Made by a program: the position numbers and the translations under genes. Under the pieces are notes generated by a model. It was not told the origin of the DNA and ran no database searches. It saw nothing but the letters and a program-made list of their open reading frames with translations. DNA of 64,000 bases from Brachionus koreanus (Eukaryota; Rotifera; Eurotatoria; Ploima; Brachionidae), in assembly GCA_016987375.1 (NCBI GenBank), contig PJRA01000444.1, forward strand, positions 424,018 to 488,017, in the 5' to 3' direction. This document shows positions 32,401-45,894 of this stretch, piece after piece. Numbering within the stretch: position 1 is the stretch's first letter; each line of letters starts with the position of its first letter.

Positions 32401-34655
32401 TTGTCTATTCTAAATTTTGAATAATCTATTGTTTTTAAAATAAGTTCAATTAAAAATTATTGGTTGAGAAAATTATTTACATGCATTTAAATTTTATCTT
32501 ATTTATTTCGGTGAACTAAGTGATAAAAAAAAATAATTATAAAAAGAAAAATAAAATGACTGCCAATATTTTGAGTTAAAATTTTTAGTACACATAATCT
32601 GACTAATATAGTACAATAGTTACAATTTTTATACAATAAAAGGCAGCTCTTATATTAAACTATTTTATTTTTATTAAAAAAAATAATTACAAAGAAAATT
32701 TATTTTAGATAATTTTTATAAATAACTGTCAATTATTTTGAAAAAAATATTAAAAATGAACTATTTTTATTTTGGTACAACTGTTTGAACAATAAAAGCC
32801 TCTTTTTTTCTCTACCGTATCACATTAAGTACATAACTGACTATTGTTACTTGAACACTGCGCATTTGTTTTTGTTTTTTTTTACCGATCTTGGATTTGG
32901 CTCATCTTAATCTTATTTATTTGTCTTAGACACAAGCTAAAAGTTGAAGCAGCAGTGTTCTCTTGCTGGCGCCTCGTTTTTGTTAATTGCTTAATTGTTG
33001 TCTCAATGTGTTTCTTCAAGTATAAAAGTTTGTGTACTAGACTGATCACTCTTTTTGATGAATTTATTGAATTACTTTAAGAACAAGCAAGAAACTTTTA
33101 GAAACTTAAAGAGAATTCAAAAGTTATATTGAAAACAAAGTGTTTTTGTTAATCTTCAGATTCAGATTGAATGCTTGCTTACAACTACATTTTTATTTGT
33201 TCCGAATTTTTTACTGTTTTATTTGTCCAAAATTGGATCAAGTTTGAAATATCTGCTATACACTTGTTTGTACTTTGGACTTTTTACTGTTTTTGATTAT
33301 ACCCAAAATTGTCAGTCTAGCTTTTGTTTTGCATAGATCATCTTCATATATGTTTTGTTTCATGACACTAACGTTTCAAAACTGGTTCAAGACTCGCTAA
33401 CTTATAATATTTATTTCTAGATTTGTTGAAAAAGCACTTAACGGCTTTTCGCTGTATACCTTCTAATAGATTTTGATTGTTCTTGGACATGACTAATGGA
33501 GCAAAAGGAACATAGTCGATAATTGGTCTATTTAGTCCCTTGTATGTGATAATTTTTAGTCTACTAGATGCTGCCCAATTTTTTTATTTTTTTTAGCTAT
33601 TAACTAATAAAATACAATTAAAAATTTTGTTTTATTCAAATTCATTTTTTTTAATCTAGTTAATTTTTGCAAAATAAATTTTGAGAGAAAAATTTAATTT
33701 TTGTTTGTTTGTTTTAAAGACAAATATGTGTCACGAAGAAGTGGTTAAATTGATTTGTTACGAAATGCTCAAAGACGACAATTCTTATAAATGCAAGACG
33801 TACTTGAAAGTTCTTCAAATGGCTGATTTGACCGAGGCAGATTATTTGTCTTTGAAAAATATTCATCAATTGAGCCAAGAGGTTTACGAGCACATAGAAG
33901 ACAAATTGATCAAAAAAATGGCTAAGAAATTTGAGGAAAACGTGCTTGGCTTGTTGTGTAAAAAACCCGAGCATCAGCAGCTGCTAGACCAGAGCAAACA
34001 AGCCGAACCAGCTAGAGAACAAGATGCGGAAAAGACTATCCAAAACGATAGTCTATCTAGTGAAATAATTGATCACGAATTTCCCAAAATAATCAAAAAA
34101 ACATCGAAAACAAACAAAACTTTGACTCGAACTTTGAATGAAACAAACAAAACAATTTGCGATCGAACTCAGGTATCACGTCGCTCTTCGCCTCGAATCA
34201 CGCGTGTATCGGCAAATGAATCTGTGCTGTCTAATCACAATTTAAAAGAAGCCAAAGTTGTTATTGACAAACTTGACGAATCGGTTTTATCCAAAGCCGA
34301 TCAGTCTAGACTGTCGTCAAATATTCTAGTCGAAACAGAATTTTCGGCTAATGACAGCGAGCAGGAAAATAAACGAAGCAAAAAATTAAAAGTCGACTCT
34401 AGACCAATCGGCTCGCTCAAACGAGTAACAAGAAATTCTAGATCTAAAAGTCAAACTACTAGTCAGGACGAAGAGCCGCCTAGTAAAATTGCCAGAGATG
34501 CTAAATCAAAGAAGACTACTCCCGAACGAAGAAGCCTTCGTTCTAGATCTGCAAAAACTAATGATAGCTCTAAATTGATAGTCGATGGGGACTCTAATCG
34601 AGCAAGCAGCAATTCTACACGAGAGCTGAGACGATCTTCTAGAAATGCTAATTAA
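29456..34655 (+). CDS. NCAPG: Condensin I complex HEAT-repeat subunit G
   Basis: Exons 29456-29569, 29620-30500, 30769-32305, 33720-34655; 3468 nt, 1155 residues, phases consistent. CAP-G is a kleisin-binding HEAT-repeat subunit that loads condensin I onto mitotic chromosomes. Recognisable blocks: RCVEFIAKFCASLSP, NCDAVRYRVCHILSRLM, HEAT repeats LKDINSRVQVQAISAIYRLQ and VKDPHPQVRRKAILILSEK, an acidic/charged coiled segment after residue 515 (NEIRNQIKEVEDEIADLQAK), and C-terminal HEATs (EESDVYTLAVEGFCKLYMTG). The last 220 residues form a basic, Ser/Arg-rich tail typical of the family and a probable site of CDK phosphorylation. The length is slightly above the human protein. The second intron carries a minisatellite. 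The third (1414 nt, 32306-33719) holds nothing I recognise. A polyadenylation signal TAAATAAAAAA lies near 34765. Confidence 0.95.
30631..30745. repeat. 21-bp minisatellite in NCAPG intron
   Basis: About five tandem copies of TATTATTAGATATATCTTGTC with point variants. They make up nearly half of the intron 30501-30768. Each unit includes the palindrome AGATATATCT. Confidence 0.9.
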
Positions 34656-35799
34656 TCAATTCATTTTTTCATATTTTTACTCATAATTGTGCATAAAATT
34701 GTATTTTTGTCGTTAGTTTAGAAGAAATTTTGTATTCAAATTTTTTTTTTAATTATTTTGTTTAAATAAAAAATTGTGTATCTTAGAAAATTTATTTTTA
34801 ATATTGTTCTTTTCAATATTGGAAAAATTGTCCAAATCATCAAAGATAATAAAAAACCAATAAATGACATAAACAATATTCGACCAATTACAATATCTGA
34901 TGTGATATAATCTATTTTCGGAAAAACTATACTGAAATTTAAAAAAAAATAATGATCATGAGAAACAACTTGGGTTTAAGAAAAAAGTTCATGTCCTCAC
35001 CTAATATTCTCGGTGAAAGAAACTATAAACCATTTTACCAAAAATAAATAGACAACTTTATGGCTGTGTAATTATTTTTCTAGCATCCAATAATTGATGA
35101 AAATGGTTTATGATAATTTTGCTCGGCTCACTTGAGCGCAGTGAGACAATTATATCAAACCGCTAACAATTTTCCTAGTTTAAAAATTTATTTGCATAAA
35201 TATTACCACTAGAAGCACCAAGCATTTTTTCACGTTTTTTTAATTTGAAATTATTTTATAATAAAAACTATAACAATTTTATTAAGTTATTTTTAAAGAA
35301 AATTTTAAAATCTACATAAATCAAAAAAGATATATTTATTTCTAAAATTCATTAAAAAGATACGAGGATTTAAGAAATTTATAAGTCCGGACTTGAACTT
35401 TTATTTTCAAGACTTGGACTTTAATTTTGGACTTATAAACAACTCTGGTTTAAACTTTAAAGCTAAATAAAAAAAATCAAAAAAAAAAATTAAAAATAAA
35501 ATGTTTATTCACTGTTTTGATTTTTCAAAATCACAATAAGACTATCTATTCATTTTACTCTGTTTATATTTATACTTAACTAAAATCTTGCATATTTTAT
35601 ACAGGTCCTAGCGGCTTCGGTCTTGCTGACTCTCTTTTTTTGTATTTTTGTATGAGACTTATCTGATGATATTGTTCTATCTCAAATAAGTTGGCTCTCT
35701 TATAATGGGACCATGTTGGTATGATCACTTACAGTTTGCATATTTTCCTCATTCAATTTTTTAAAAAAAATTTCGTGGAAAACGTCAACATTTAGATAG
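34656..35799. other. Intergenic between convergent genes, no feature recognised
   Basis: 3' ends of NCAPG (+) and the NIDO/AMOP/VWD gene (-) face each other across this AT-rich spacer. I see no gene in it. Confidence 0.4.
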
Positions 35800-36010
35800 A
35801 TTTCTCTTTGAATTGTCCCCCATGCCTTCCCTCACTATCTCTTCCCAAACAAAGTTCATATTCGTAATCAGCACCCTCAAATACCTCCACAAAAATTTCG
35901 TCTACATTCTTTCTAATCCCTCCTATTTCAGGCTAGAATTGATCAAGAGCGCCTACAGCCCACTCCATTCATACAACACACTATCTGGATAATTTTTATC
36001 CCAGAATTCA
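35800..36010 (-). pseudogene. Unidentified coding relic
   Basis: A patch with clearly higher GC than its flanks. One minus frame reads PEIGGIRKNVDEIFVEVFEG then ADYEYELCLG before breaking. It looks like decayed coding sequence, most likely of a transposon. I cannot name the family. Confidence 0.25.
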
Positions 36011-36235
36011 AATTCAGTAATAAAATGGCCGTGTCGTTGACACCATATAAAAGTTTTTTATTGACCTAATTTTATCAAATAAAATAAAACAAAATAAAAT
36101 AAAAAAATATAAATTTATTTTTATAGTTTAAAGCTAAATGAAAAAAAAAACAATAAAATTTAATAGAAAAATTTTTTTTATCACTTCGATTTTTCAAAAT
36201 TACAATAGGATAAAAAATAAAATAAATAAATGTAA

Positions 36236-39200
36236 CTAATTCTCTGATTCGGCATTCTTATTTCCAAACTTGAAAATTTTCAACGGGTTTAATTGAATTT
36301 TTGGTCTCGGTATCTTAAATTAGATAAAAAAAATAAATTAATTATTAATGAAAAAATAAAAAAATAAAATTTTTTAAATATCAAATTTGTTACTTTTACA
36401 TTGGGATTGAAAGCTTCGATAATTTCGTCTAGATCGTCGTCATTATCGAAAGCATCGAACGTGTCCTCATCATTCATAAAATACTTAATGTCGTTTTCGC
36501 TTAGACCTTGATCTTGAGTGCCTCTATTGCCAGCAAAGTCACCGTATGGCGTAGTAGTCTCATGATAGGCAGTGGGCACGCTAAACGACGAGCCAGTGAA
36601 CAGGGATTGTGGTCGTCCGATAGTCTTCTTCTGACTCGATCTGGCATTGTCTTCCAACGTTTTGAATACATCTTCGTTATTTTGTGTCTTGTCAAACAAG
36701 TAACTGGGACGATAGGTCGAGTGACTACCCGAGCTGCCGTCTTCAAACTCCTCTTGGTCAACTTGTGGTCCATTTTCGTCAAAATTTATCAAATCTGGCA
36801 CCGTGTCAATGTCTTTTTTTTCAAACATGCTTCTCTGGTACAAGCCTGATGGTCCTGGTCTATCACTACTTGATAATGGAACATTTTTTTTCACTGGCAA
36901 TTTTGATGAAGACCTCCTACAATTAAGAAATTTAATTTTTAAACTTATTTTTTTGTTTCTGATTGTTTTATCTTACATTTTGAAAAAACAAAATAAGCCA
37001 GCAGTGATACCTAGAATTAGAACTCCTAATATGGGCAGTACAATCACTAGAATTAGACCGGTGTTATCCTGGGTAAGTGATGAAGTGGTTGTCGTTGTGG
37101 TGCCAGTGGATGAAGAGGTTGTCGTTGTGGTGCCAGTGGATGAAGTGGTTGTCGTTGTGGTGCCAGTGGATGAAGTGCTTGTTTTTAGAACACATTGTTG
37201 ATTTATTTCTTCATAGCCATCCACACAGATACAATCATAGTCTCCTTGATTATCGACGCATTTTCGGTTTTCGGCACAGTTTGACAAATTTCGTGCACAT
37301 TCATCTATATTTTGACACTGTGGCGATTTGTTGTCATTGTTTATGTCTTCGAAACCCGATCTACATTCACATTCATATGAACCAGGCAGTTCTTTGCAAT
37401 CAGAATTTTCAGGACATGTAGTCGTATCACATTCAGCAATGTCATCACAGGTGGTTGTGATGTAATTGTAGGTAAATCCTTCATTGCATGTGCATGTAAA
37501 ATTTAATTCCAAAGAGGTACATTTTGACTCTTGATTACATGGATTTTGCTCACAATAATCTATTTTTACGCAATCTATGCCTTGCAGAATGTATCCAGCA
37601 GCGCAGATTAAAACTCTCTCTCCAAATCGGCTTACACATGTTTGTATTGTTGTATTAGTAATACCTATAAATAAAATTGTGTCATCATAAATAAATTGAC
37701 TCAACAAAAAAACAAAAAAATCAAGGCAAATGTAAAAAATTTTAAATTTTCATATTTTTCTATTTTCAACAAAATTAAAATTTTATTTTTCAAATTGTTT
37801 GATTATCAAAATGAATAGTTGCATAAAATTTTGTAGAAAATATTTGACAAATAGACACTCAATAATCAATCTAGCTTACCTTCACAAGCGTTTATTTCAG
37901 TTGAGCAGTCAACTCCTTCGAAGCCTGCTGAACAAACGCAGCCCAATTTTGGATCGCATCTTAAACTATTGTCAGTAATGCAATTGCATGTTTGTTCACA
38001 ATTTTTTCCATAGCTTCCTAGTGGACATTCTGAAAAAAAAAATTTTTTATTTAAAATTAATTTAAAGATTTTTTTTTGTTGAAAAATTAAAAATTATAAG
38101 ACAAAAAATATATCAACATACGTATACACCGGAAAGTATCCAAATCGAGTTTAGTTCCTGTTTCACATTCACACTCAAACGATCCATCTGTGTTTTTACA
38201 AGTGGCACCTGATGGACAATTACTACTATCCAGACACTCATCTACATCTTTAAAAGTACAAATTAAATTAGACTTTGAAAATTGAATTGAAAATTTGAAA
38301 ATGTTACCTATGCAAGTTTTATTATCTGTATCTAGTTTGAATCCTTTGGGACAAAAGCATTGTGGTTGACCATTAATAGAACTGCATAAATTACTACAAC
38401 CAAAAGTATCACAACCAGCAACATTATTAACTTAATAAATAATTATAAAAATGAAAAATTTTTTTTTTCAATTTTTTCTTAGCATTTTTGAAAGGTACCT
38501 GTGCAAGTATTGGCTGCTGGATCGTAAGCAAAGCCAGGATGACATGAACATTGGACACCATTTGCTATTGGACTACATATTTGAACACAATTGTTCTGTG
38601 TTGTAAGACATAAGTCGATTAGCTCGCATTGCTCGTTCACATATCGGTACCCAGTGGGGCATACACACTCGAAAGAGCCAACTTTTTCCAAACATGTTGA
38701 TCCATCTTTGCACACAGGCGGACTTTGCGCACATTCAAAAATGTCCTTACAAGCACCAAATTCATCGCTTTCATATCCATTAGGACATGGCCCAATGCAC
38801 TTATATCCCCTGCCTGTTGATTTTTGTTCCACAACTGACAATGGTTCACATGTTTGATTAAAACTTCCTACTTTATCACATACATTGCCGGTCAAACATT
38901 CATTTCTTATTCTATCGCAATATTCTCCTTCATGAAAATTGTCGCACTCACATGCCACAAAAACTCCAGTTGTCTCAATTGCTTCCTGCACTAAATCAAA
39001 TCTACACTTGTTATCTTTGCTTAGCGATTGACATTTGCAAATGTAAAATTCACTAAAATAAACAGAAGAATTTAAATTAGTCTCGTCACTGGCAATCAAT
39101 CCAATTTTAGGCAATTGGCCATCTATTGACTTAAATTGAATACTAACTGTTCTATTGAGACCGGTTCCCAAATCTCTACTTTGCTCAGTTATATTTTCTA

Positions 39201-42200
39201 TATCAAAAACTAAATTGTACGAATCAGTATCTAATACACCTGCTGTTAGAGTAATTGTCTGATCTGTATACCAAGTTATTTCGGTTCTATTCGATCCGAA
39301 TACAATTGATGGCGGTGATCGACTAGTCTCAGCAATTGCTGTTTCGACATTAGTTATGCCAGTAAGTGTTCGTTGGCCTACGTCTGGAATGCCACTAGCA
39401 GTTGCATCAAATATGCATTGAATATTGGCATTGCAAGATCTATTCACTTCTGGATCGATTACAAGATCGTCCAAAAATAGCGGTCTATAGTTTGGTTGCC
39501 TTGAGCCGCGTATGCGACCAATAGTTCGACTAACAGTCTTATTAGTGAAAAGATCCTCATCGGCTGTTACTTGCCAAGTGATACCAATGTCGTATATAAA
39601 TCTATCCTTTAATTCAGACGGCTTTTGACCATCTCTGCCTATGATGTCATCGTTTTTGTCTCCATTCCAATTTCCCATCAAACCTTCCAATTGATCTTGG
39701 TAATTAAATTTTCCAGTTGGTATAAAATTAACTGAGCAAGTGATCCAGGAGCGTGTTTCTACTGCCGACACGGAAACTTTGGTCACCGAAAAGCTAAGAC
39801 TGAGACCATTGTCAAACAAAAATTGTGTACCATTTTCGTTCTGAATTATTGTCGTGCAGTCCTCTTCCGAATTGTCGACACACTTAAAGTCTTTTTGATA
39901 AGCAAAATTAAGTGAAAAGTCACTTTCGACTTGTATTTGTTTGTCTATGTGCAATGCTAGAAACGGTCTGGCTTTGTCACCGTCGACTAGATCTATTTGG
40001 AATGTTCTCGAACGGCGAGTTTTAAAAGCAAAGCTTGTGAAAAGTGTGCCAGTCAATTCACTTGATCCGTTTGCATTGGCCAAAATACTTGTAAGTCCTT
40101 GAACTTCAAAGCTCTTGTCCTTGGCCCGAGTGAACACAAATTTGCCAAGTCCGTTGAACGTGTACGAAAAGTCGTCGAATGTGGTCATGTGTGGATCGCC
40201 GCCTCCCCAGCCAAATATGACAAAAAATTGAAATCTAGAAAGCAATGTGAATGGATATAGATTGTAGAATCGTCGACAATTATTCCAATTATTATTATCT
40301 GAACAACACTCGGCACTGTGAAAACAAAACAAAAACTCATTTAATTTAAAATAATTAGTTTTGTTTTTTTTAATAAACGAAAAAATATATGAAAAATTAA
40401 TATCAATGTTAGACATAGACATTATTTTCTCTTTTTACTTACTTTGTTTCTTTATTATTCAATAAATTTAAATTATTTTCAAAAATTTATATTAATGTCC
40501 TATCGATTAAATATCAATTTAAAATGTTGAAGCTATTACCATTTTATTTGTATAATTTAAAATATTTGTATTATTTATTTATAATTTAAAATTTAAAATG
40601 AAAATCGAAAAGAGGTAAGCAGGATCTTTCAGGATTTTCGCCCGATATGACGCCCTAATTGCCCGTGCCTAAAAATTTGTAATTTTGATAATTTTTTATC
40701 AAGAATTTACTGGAAAAAAAATCAGGTATGGACAATTGGGACGCGACCAAGTTTTTTTAATTATAAAAGGACCATATGACTAAAAAAACACACACATTAG
40801 TTTTTTATATAATTTTTATTAATGAAAGAGAAAATTTTCAAAAAAATTTAGTCAAGCCCTCTGCCAATTCAAGATTTGAAACTTCTTATATCTTGTTTTT
40901 TCCTAGTTTATCACCTCTTTTTACACAACCGTTAGATATGGGNNNNNNNNNNNNNNNNNNNNNNNNNNNNNNNNNNNNNNNNNNNNNNNNNNNNNNNNNN
41001 NNNNNNNNNNNNNNNNNNNNNNNNNNNNNNNNNNNNNNNNNNNNNNNNNNNNNNNNNNNNNNNNNNNNNNNNNNNNNNNNNNNNNNNNNNNNNNNNNNNN
41101 NNNNNNNNNNNNNNNNNNNNNNNNNNNNNNNNNNNNNNNNNNNNNNNNNNNNNNNNNNNNNNNNNNNNNNNNNNNNNNNNNNNNNNNNNNNNNNNNNNNN
41201 NNNNNNNNNNNNNNNNNNNNNNNNNNNNNNNNNNNNNNNNNNNNNNNNNNNNNNNNNNNNNNNNNNNNNNNNNNNNNNNNNNNNNNNNNNNNNNNNNNNN
41301 NNNNNNNNNNNNNNNNNNNNNNNNNNNNNNNNNNNNNNNNNNNNNNNNNNNNNNNNNNNNNNNNNNNNNNNNNNNNNNNNNNNNNNNNNNNNNNNNNNNN
41401 NNNNNNNNNNNNNNNNNNNNNNNNNNNNNNNNNNNNNNNNNNNNNNNNNNNNNNNNNNNNNNNNNNNNNNNNNNNNNNNNNNNNNNNNNNNNNNNNNNNN
41501 NNNNNNNNNNNNNNNNNNNNNNNNNNNNNNNNNNNNNNNNNNNNNNNNNNNNNNNNNNNNNNNNNNNNNNNNNNNNNNNNNNNNNNNNNNNNNNNNNNNN
41601 NNNNNNNNNNNNNNNNNNNNNNNNNNNNNNNNNNNNNNNNNNNNNNNNNNNNNNNNNNNNNNNNNNNNNNNNNNNNNNNNNNNNNNNNATTTGCAGAGTT
41701 TTACCAGATTGTTTATAAAAATGCAACTTTGAATGTTGCACCATGTTGTATTTATAGAACTTGCTTTTGACTTTTAAAAGAAAAGTTATAAGAATTTTTA
41801 ACATTTTGTTCTGTTCTACTGCACTAAATTTCACAAAACCAAAAAATTCTCAGTTCGAAAAAATCCTTTAATACTAGAACGCTCGAGAGGTTTTTTAGAC
41901 TCCTTTTTGAAAAATTGAAGCTTGAATTTCATCACATATAAATAAAATTAAAAAAAAATTCTTTTATTAGCCAAAAATTTAAATTGTAATTTTCTAGAAA
42001 ATGAATAAATTCTCAAAGAATATTTTCAAATTATCTTAATAATTTTATTTCAAATCTTCATGAAAAATCAGCCGGGTTTTCTAGTGTTAAACCTTTGAAA
42101 ATTAAACAGAATAATTATTATCAACTATTATGAAAAAAAACATTGATAATAAAAACAAAAAAAAGCCAAATGCTTCAATCTTAATTAGATATCAATCTTC

Positions 42201-45200
42201 TTTAATCATTTCCTAAGTTGTTTAATTTAATAATTAACCGATAAAACATGGGTATTTTATGTAGAAATTGATATTTAATAAATAGAATCTAAGTGATAAT
42301 CTATTACTTAGAAAATTAATTTACAAATTTAATGCTTATTTTTTTATCTTTGAAATTCAAATTTTTTGTAATCCGAAGTACAATTTGAGAAAATGTATTG
42401 TTAGGGAAGAAGTGAAAAACTAGATCCAACGATATCATTTTTTGACTAACCGAGTGGTTAATATCTGGAATAGTTTACTTCATCACATCATTAATTCTAT
42501 ATCAATAAACAACTTCAAAAATAATCTGGACACATGGCCCAGGAATCAGTCGAATTTACTGCCATAGCTTCAAGGAAGCCTTACCCTAAGGATCGCAGTA
42601 TTAACTACTACTAGTAATACTACTACTTCTTTGAAAGTCATCTTTTTTTTATTTATTATTTTTATTAAAAAAAATTCAAAATATTTTCTACAAATTCTGA
42701 GTGAATCGAAAAACTTGATTAAAAGCTAGAAGAAAATTTTAATTAGATAGATGGACTACTATGGTATTGGCAATTTTGCTTTTTTTAATTCTCTTGGTAA
42801 TTTGTTCAAGACATTGGCTATTCTATTTTAAAAAAGTTTGATCGTTATTGACTTGATTTTACTAATTGATTAATACAATAATATAAATAAAAGTTATATA
42901 CAATTGATTGTTGATAATCAATTAAGAGACTAGTTGTAGAGTTTTGTATAAATATTTCAATGTAAAACTATAGAATATTGTGTATAGTTTTTTATCTAAC
43001 AGAATTTTTGCAGACCTACAAAATATATTACATTCAATGGTTAATTTAGAAAAATACTTGCAAACCATTTAAATAATTTAAAAAAAATAAAAAATTTTTA
43101 AAAATATTAATAAATAAATAAATTTACCCTTCATTCATTATGGGCTCAACTGCTGGTGAATTGTAAGCAAAGCCCGAATTTCTGCCAAAAATTATAAGAT
43201 TTCTTGAAAATTGGTTGTAACAACAAAACTTTGAAGGAAAAAAAATATGCTTGATGAAAATATTTTTCAAAATCACCAAACCTGTTGTATAACGGACCGA
43301 TAAAAAGCGCCCCATCTAAGTTTGTAGCATCTAGCATTTTGCCATTTTCGGCCCCTGTACTCAATATAAAACGGATTGAAAATCATTGCATTATCTGTCA
43401 ATGGACATGTAATAAAGCTTAATTAGAAAAATCAACTTGTAATTAAATTTTGATTTATTTTTTCAATTTTACAAATTGAGTTCTCGTGTAGCCGGTAAGA
43501 AATTGTTCAAAATTTTCTCATTTATCAATCTGGTGCATCGATCCACAGTAGCAAAATTTAAATCATAAACATAGGCACCATTTTGACCAGTGTTACCCGG
43601 CTCAGCGGTTATTAAAGCAGGATTACCAAATGAATCGCCATTAGCCGAAAATCTGTTTGTTGTACTTCTACTCTTGCCATCAGTAAGACCGATAAAAAAA
43701 AATTGCTGATTAAATTCTGTCCATTCGACTTTAACATAGTTAAATATTGCAAACGCTGTTTCTTGGCTAAACGATATTGTGATGAATAATTGAAATGTAG
43801 CTCTCTAAAATTAGAATTATTAAAAATTGAAAAATAAAATTTTTTTTCTATCAAAAACTTTGTCAGATGTTGTTGATTCTTTCAAGTTTTCCCAAGTGAT
43901 TGAGTAAATAAGTTCGGGTTCAAAAATATTCAAGGAGACTGCTCTAGCAGCTGAAGCTGGATTTAATATTCGTTTTAAATTATTAACTAAATCTTGATCT
44001 AGGTCGTTTTTTTCATAAACACCGAATTTTATATCCGATTGCTTTTTTAAAAGAAACAAGTAAAAAAATAAAGATATATTTATTAAGAATAAGTTACCGT
44101 GTCAAGAATAGAGCTAGTCCAAAGGGGAGCTATTAAAGGAAAATTAAAATTGCTAATCGAAAATGTTGGACTTCTGATTATGTTTGGAGCTTGATTACCA
44201 AAAGAAACAAAACCGTTTGAATGAATCTATGAAAGAAAAAAACTAACATTAAAAAAAAAATTAAAATAGAAAATTTTACTCTAAATGAATTAAATGATGA
44301 ACCAAGAATACTAAGATCTACACTGGGAGAAAAAAATTGATAACTTTGATTGTCATTTATTAAGGATTTTATGGATTCATCGTTCTTTCCGCTTACTTTT
44401 GAAAAAAGACAAAATAAAAATTATTCACAAAGATAATAAAAATATTTACTGATAACAATTGGAATAGGAGTGGTTGATGTTGTTGTGGTGGTTGTGGTTG
44501 TGGTTGTAGAAGTAGTAGTTGATGAAAGTGTGGTCGTTGTCGTAGCGATTATGGTAGTTTGTGTTGTAATTGTAGAGACAGTAATAGAATATGCAGTTGA
44601 TTCTAAACTTAGATCACCAGTCTCAGAGGTCTGTTCTATAACCGGAGTCAATGGTGTCGTAGAAGAAGTGGAAGAAGTTGTTGAAGAAACTGTAGAAGAA
44701 TCAGTAGTCTGATCAACAATTGAAGTAGTAGTAGTTGTACTAGTAGTTGATGTAGAAGTTGATACTGAAGTATCACTAACTATCACTTCTTGTGTTGTCT
44801 CTTCAGAAGTCTGATCAACAATTGGTGTTGTAGTAGTTGTACTAGTAGTTAATGTAGAAGTTGATACTGAAGAATCTCTAGCACTCACTTCTTGTGTTGT
44901 CTCTTCAGTAGTCTGATCAACAATTGGTGTTGTAGTAGTTGTACTAGTAGTTGATGTAGAAGTTGATACTGAAGAATCACTAGCACTCACTTCTTGTGTT
45001 GTCTCGATAGTTTTGGTTGTTGAAACAACTGTTTTTTCTTCAGTCATATCTGTTAAAGGTTCTTGGGTAGATATTTGCTCGCAATTATTATTTACTAATT
45101 CAAATCCTTCTTTACAAATACATCTAAAACCGCCAATTGTGTTTACACATATTTCATTTTGAGTACAATTTGAAATATTTAGTTCACATTCATTTTTATC

Positions 45201-45682
45201 CTGACAACTTAGTTGTACATTATTGTAAACAAATCCTTCATTGCATTCACAATCAAAGCTATTGCCCATATCAAAACAAGTTGTGTTAGATGGACACGGA
45301 TTGGAATCACATGGACTTATTATTAAAGTTGTCTGCTCGGTTGATAAAGTAAAAAATGTTGTATTGTCAAAAAGAGTCGTCGGTTCTTAAATTTAGTTTT
45401 ATAAATTTTAACTAATTTTAATTTCTAAATTAGATTACCTTCGCTCAAGCCCGATCCAACTTCTAAATTAAAATTCACTTGTCTTTTTACATTGTACTTA
45501 GGTTCATTTTCGTAAAAAATTAGATCCTCGTTCATAAACAACTCCTCTACAAAAGAACAAAAAGAAATTTTCTATTATTTTTTTTTTTAATTTTACTCAC
45601 CATTTTTGGTCATTTTTTTAGCCTTTACCTCGTCTTTATGATAAAACAAAATAAATAAGGTCAAAATTATTTTACCATTCAT
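36236..45682 (-). CDS. Mucin-like type I membrane protein: EGF, Thr-rich repeats, NIDO, AMOP, VWD, EGFs, TM
   Basis: Sixteen exons (from 5'): 45682-45601, 45546-45439, 45385-44450, 44395-44280, 44226-44098, 44041-43859, 43804-43473, 43417-43282, 43228-43128, 40315-38499, 38430-38308, 38247-38122, 38029-37880, 37664-36977, 36916-36394, 36313-36236; 5628 nt, 1875 residues. N-terminal signal; two EGFs (about 85-165); Ser/Thr-rich mucin tract (166-375); NIDO (about 376-628: IHSNGFVSFGNQ, RATFQLFITISFSQETAFAI); AMOP (about 630-740: NARCYKLRWG, FCCYNQF, ECCSDNNNWNNC); VWD (from about 744: GGGDPHMTTFDDFSYTFNG, LMGNWNGDKNDD); many EGFs; Thr-rich stem; TM (about 1651-1672: LILVIVLPILGVLILGITAG); and a 200-residue acidic tail. 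NIDO-AMOP-VWD is the core of MUC4 and related adhesion proteins, where a GDPH site in VWD is autocleaved; GDPH is present here. Probably an epithelial or cuticular surface mucin. The 2812-nt intron 40316-43127 contains a gap, a MITE and a LINE tail. Confidence 0.9.
37075..37187 (-). repeat. Coding repeat: juxtamembrane Thr-rich stem
   Basis: About three to four copies of a roughly 33-nt unit encoding SSTGTTTTTT precede the TM segment of the NIDO/AMOP/VWD protein. Dense Thr/Ser suggests O-glycosylated stalk sequence. Confidence 0.85.
40943..41688. other. Assembly gap (746 N)
   Basis: An N run within the 2.8 kb intron of the NIDO/AMOP/VWD gene. No exon is missing, because phase 2 at 43128 joins directly to the start of exon 40315 within the AMOP domain. 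Confidence 1.
41872..42086. mobile_element. piggyBac-like MITE, 215 bp, TTAA-flanked (copy 2)
   Basis: Perfect TTAA on both sides (41868-41871, 42087-42090). Terminal inverted repeats TACTAGAA / TTCTAGTG. Interior closely similar to copy 1 at 2831-3017 (CTCGAGAGGTTTTTTAGA.. and ..AATCAGCCGGGTTTTCTAG). Non-coding. It lies in an intron of the NIDO/AMOP/VWD gene. Confidence 0.75.
42424..42632 (+). mobile_element. 5'-truncated LINE 3' end with CTA-rich tail
   Basis: The frame 42424-42567 encodes IQRYHFLTNRVVNIWNSLLH then SINNFKNNLD, the ORF2 C-terminus also seen at 22440-22633. The 3' UTR ends GATCGCAGTATTAACTACTACT..ACTACTACT. Its orientation is opposite to the host gene. Confidence 0.7.
44690..45002 (-). 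repeat. Coding repeat: 34-residue mucin repeat, three copies
   Basis: Three 102-nt tandem units (boundaries near 44791, 44893, 44995) encode ETTQEVSASDSSVSTST followed by a Thr run and PIVDQTTE. The units differ by only a few residues, implying recent expansion or homogenisation. They belong to exon 45385-44450 of the NIDO/AMOP/VWD gene. Confidence 0.9.
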
Positions 45683-45894
45683 TTTTAATCGACTTGTCTC
45701 AGTAGGCTTTTACATTAAAAATAAAAAGTTGAAAATAGTTTCCAAAAATCACACTATTTAATTAAAAAGCCGTAGAACAAAATCTAAAATAGAAGAAAAA
45801 AAATAATGCATAATTTTTTTGTTTATTTTATTCTAAAAAAAAATGTTTACTAAATTTCTGAAGAAAAAAAAAACTCCAGAAAAAAAAAAGCTAC

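Noticed and set aside
36508..37421. Plus-strand frames including a Val-rich repeat protein
   Set aside because: Antisense of the Thr-rich stem and tail exons of the minus-strand mucin-like gene.
40776..41834. ~300-codon frames on both strands
   Set aside because: Open only because they span the N run 40943-41688.
44470..44712. Val-rich plus-strand frame
   Set aside because: Antisense of the Thr-codon mucin tract.
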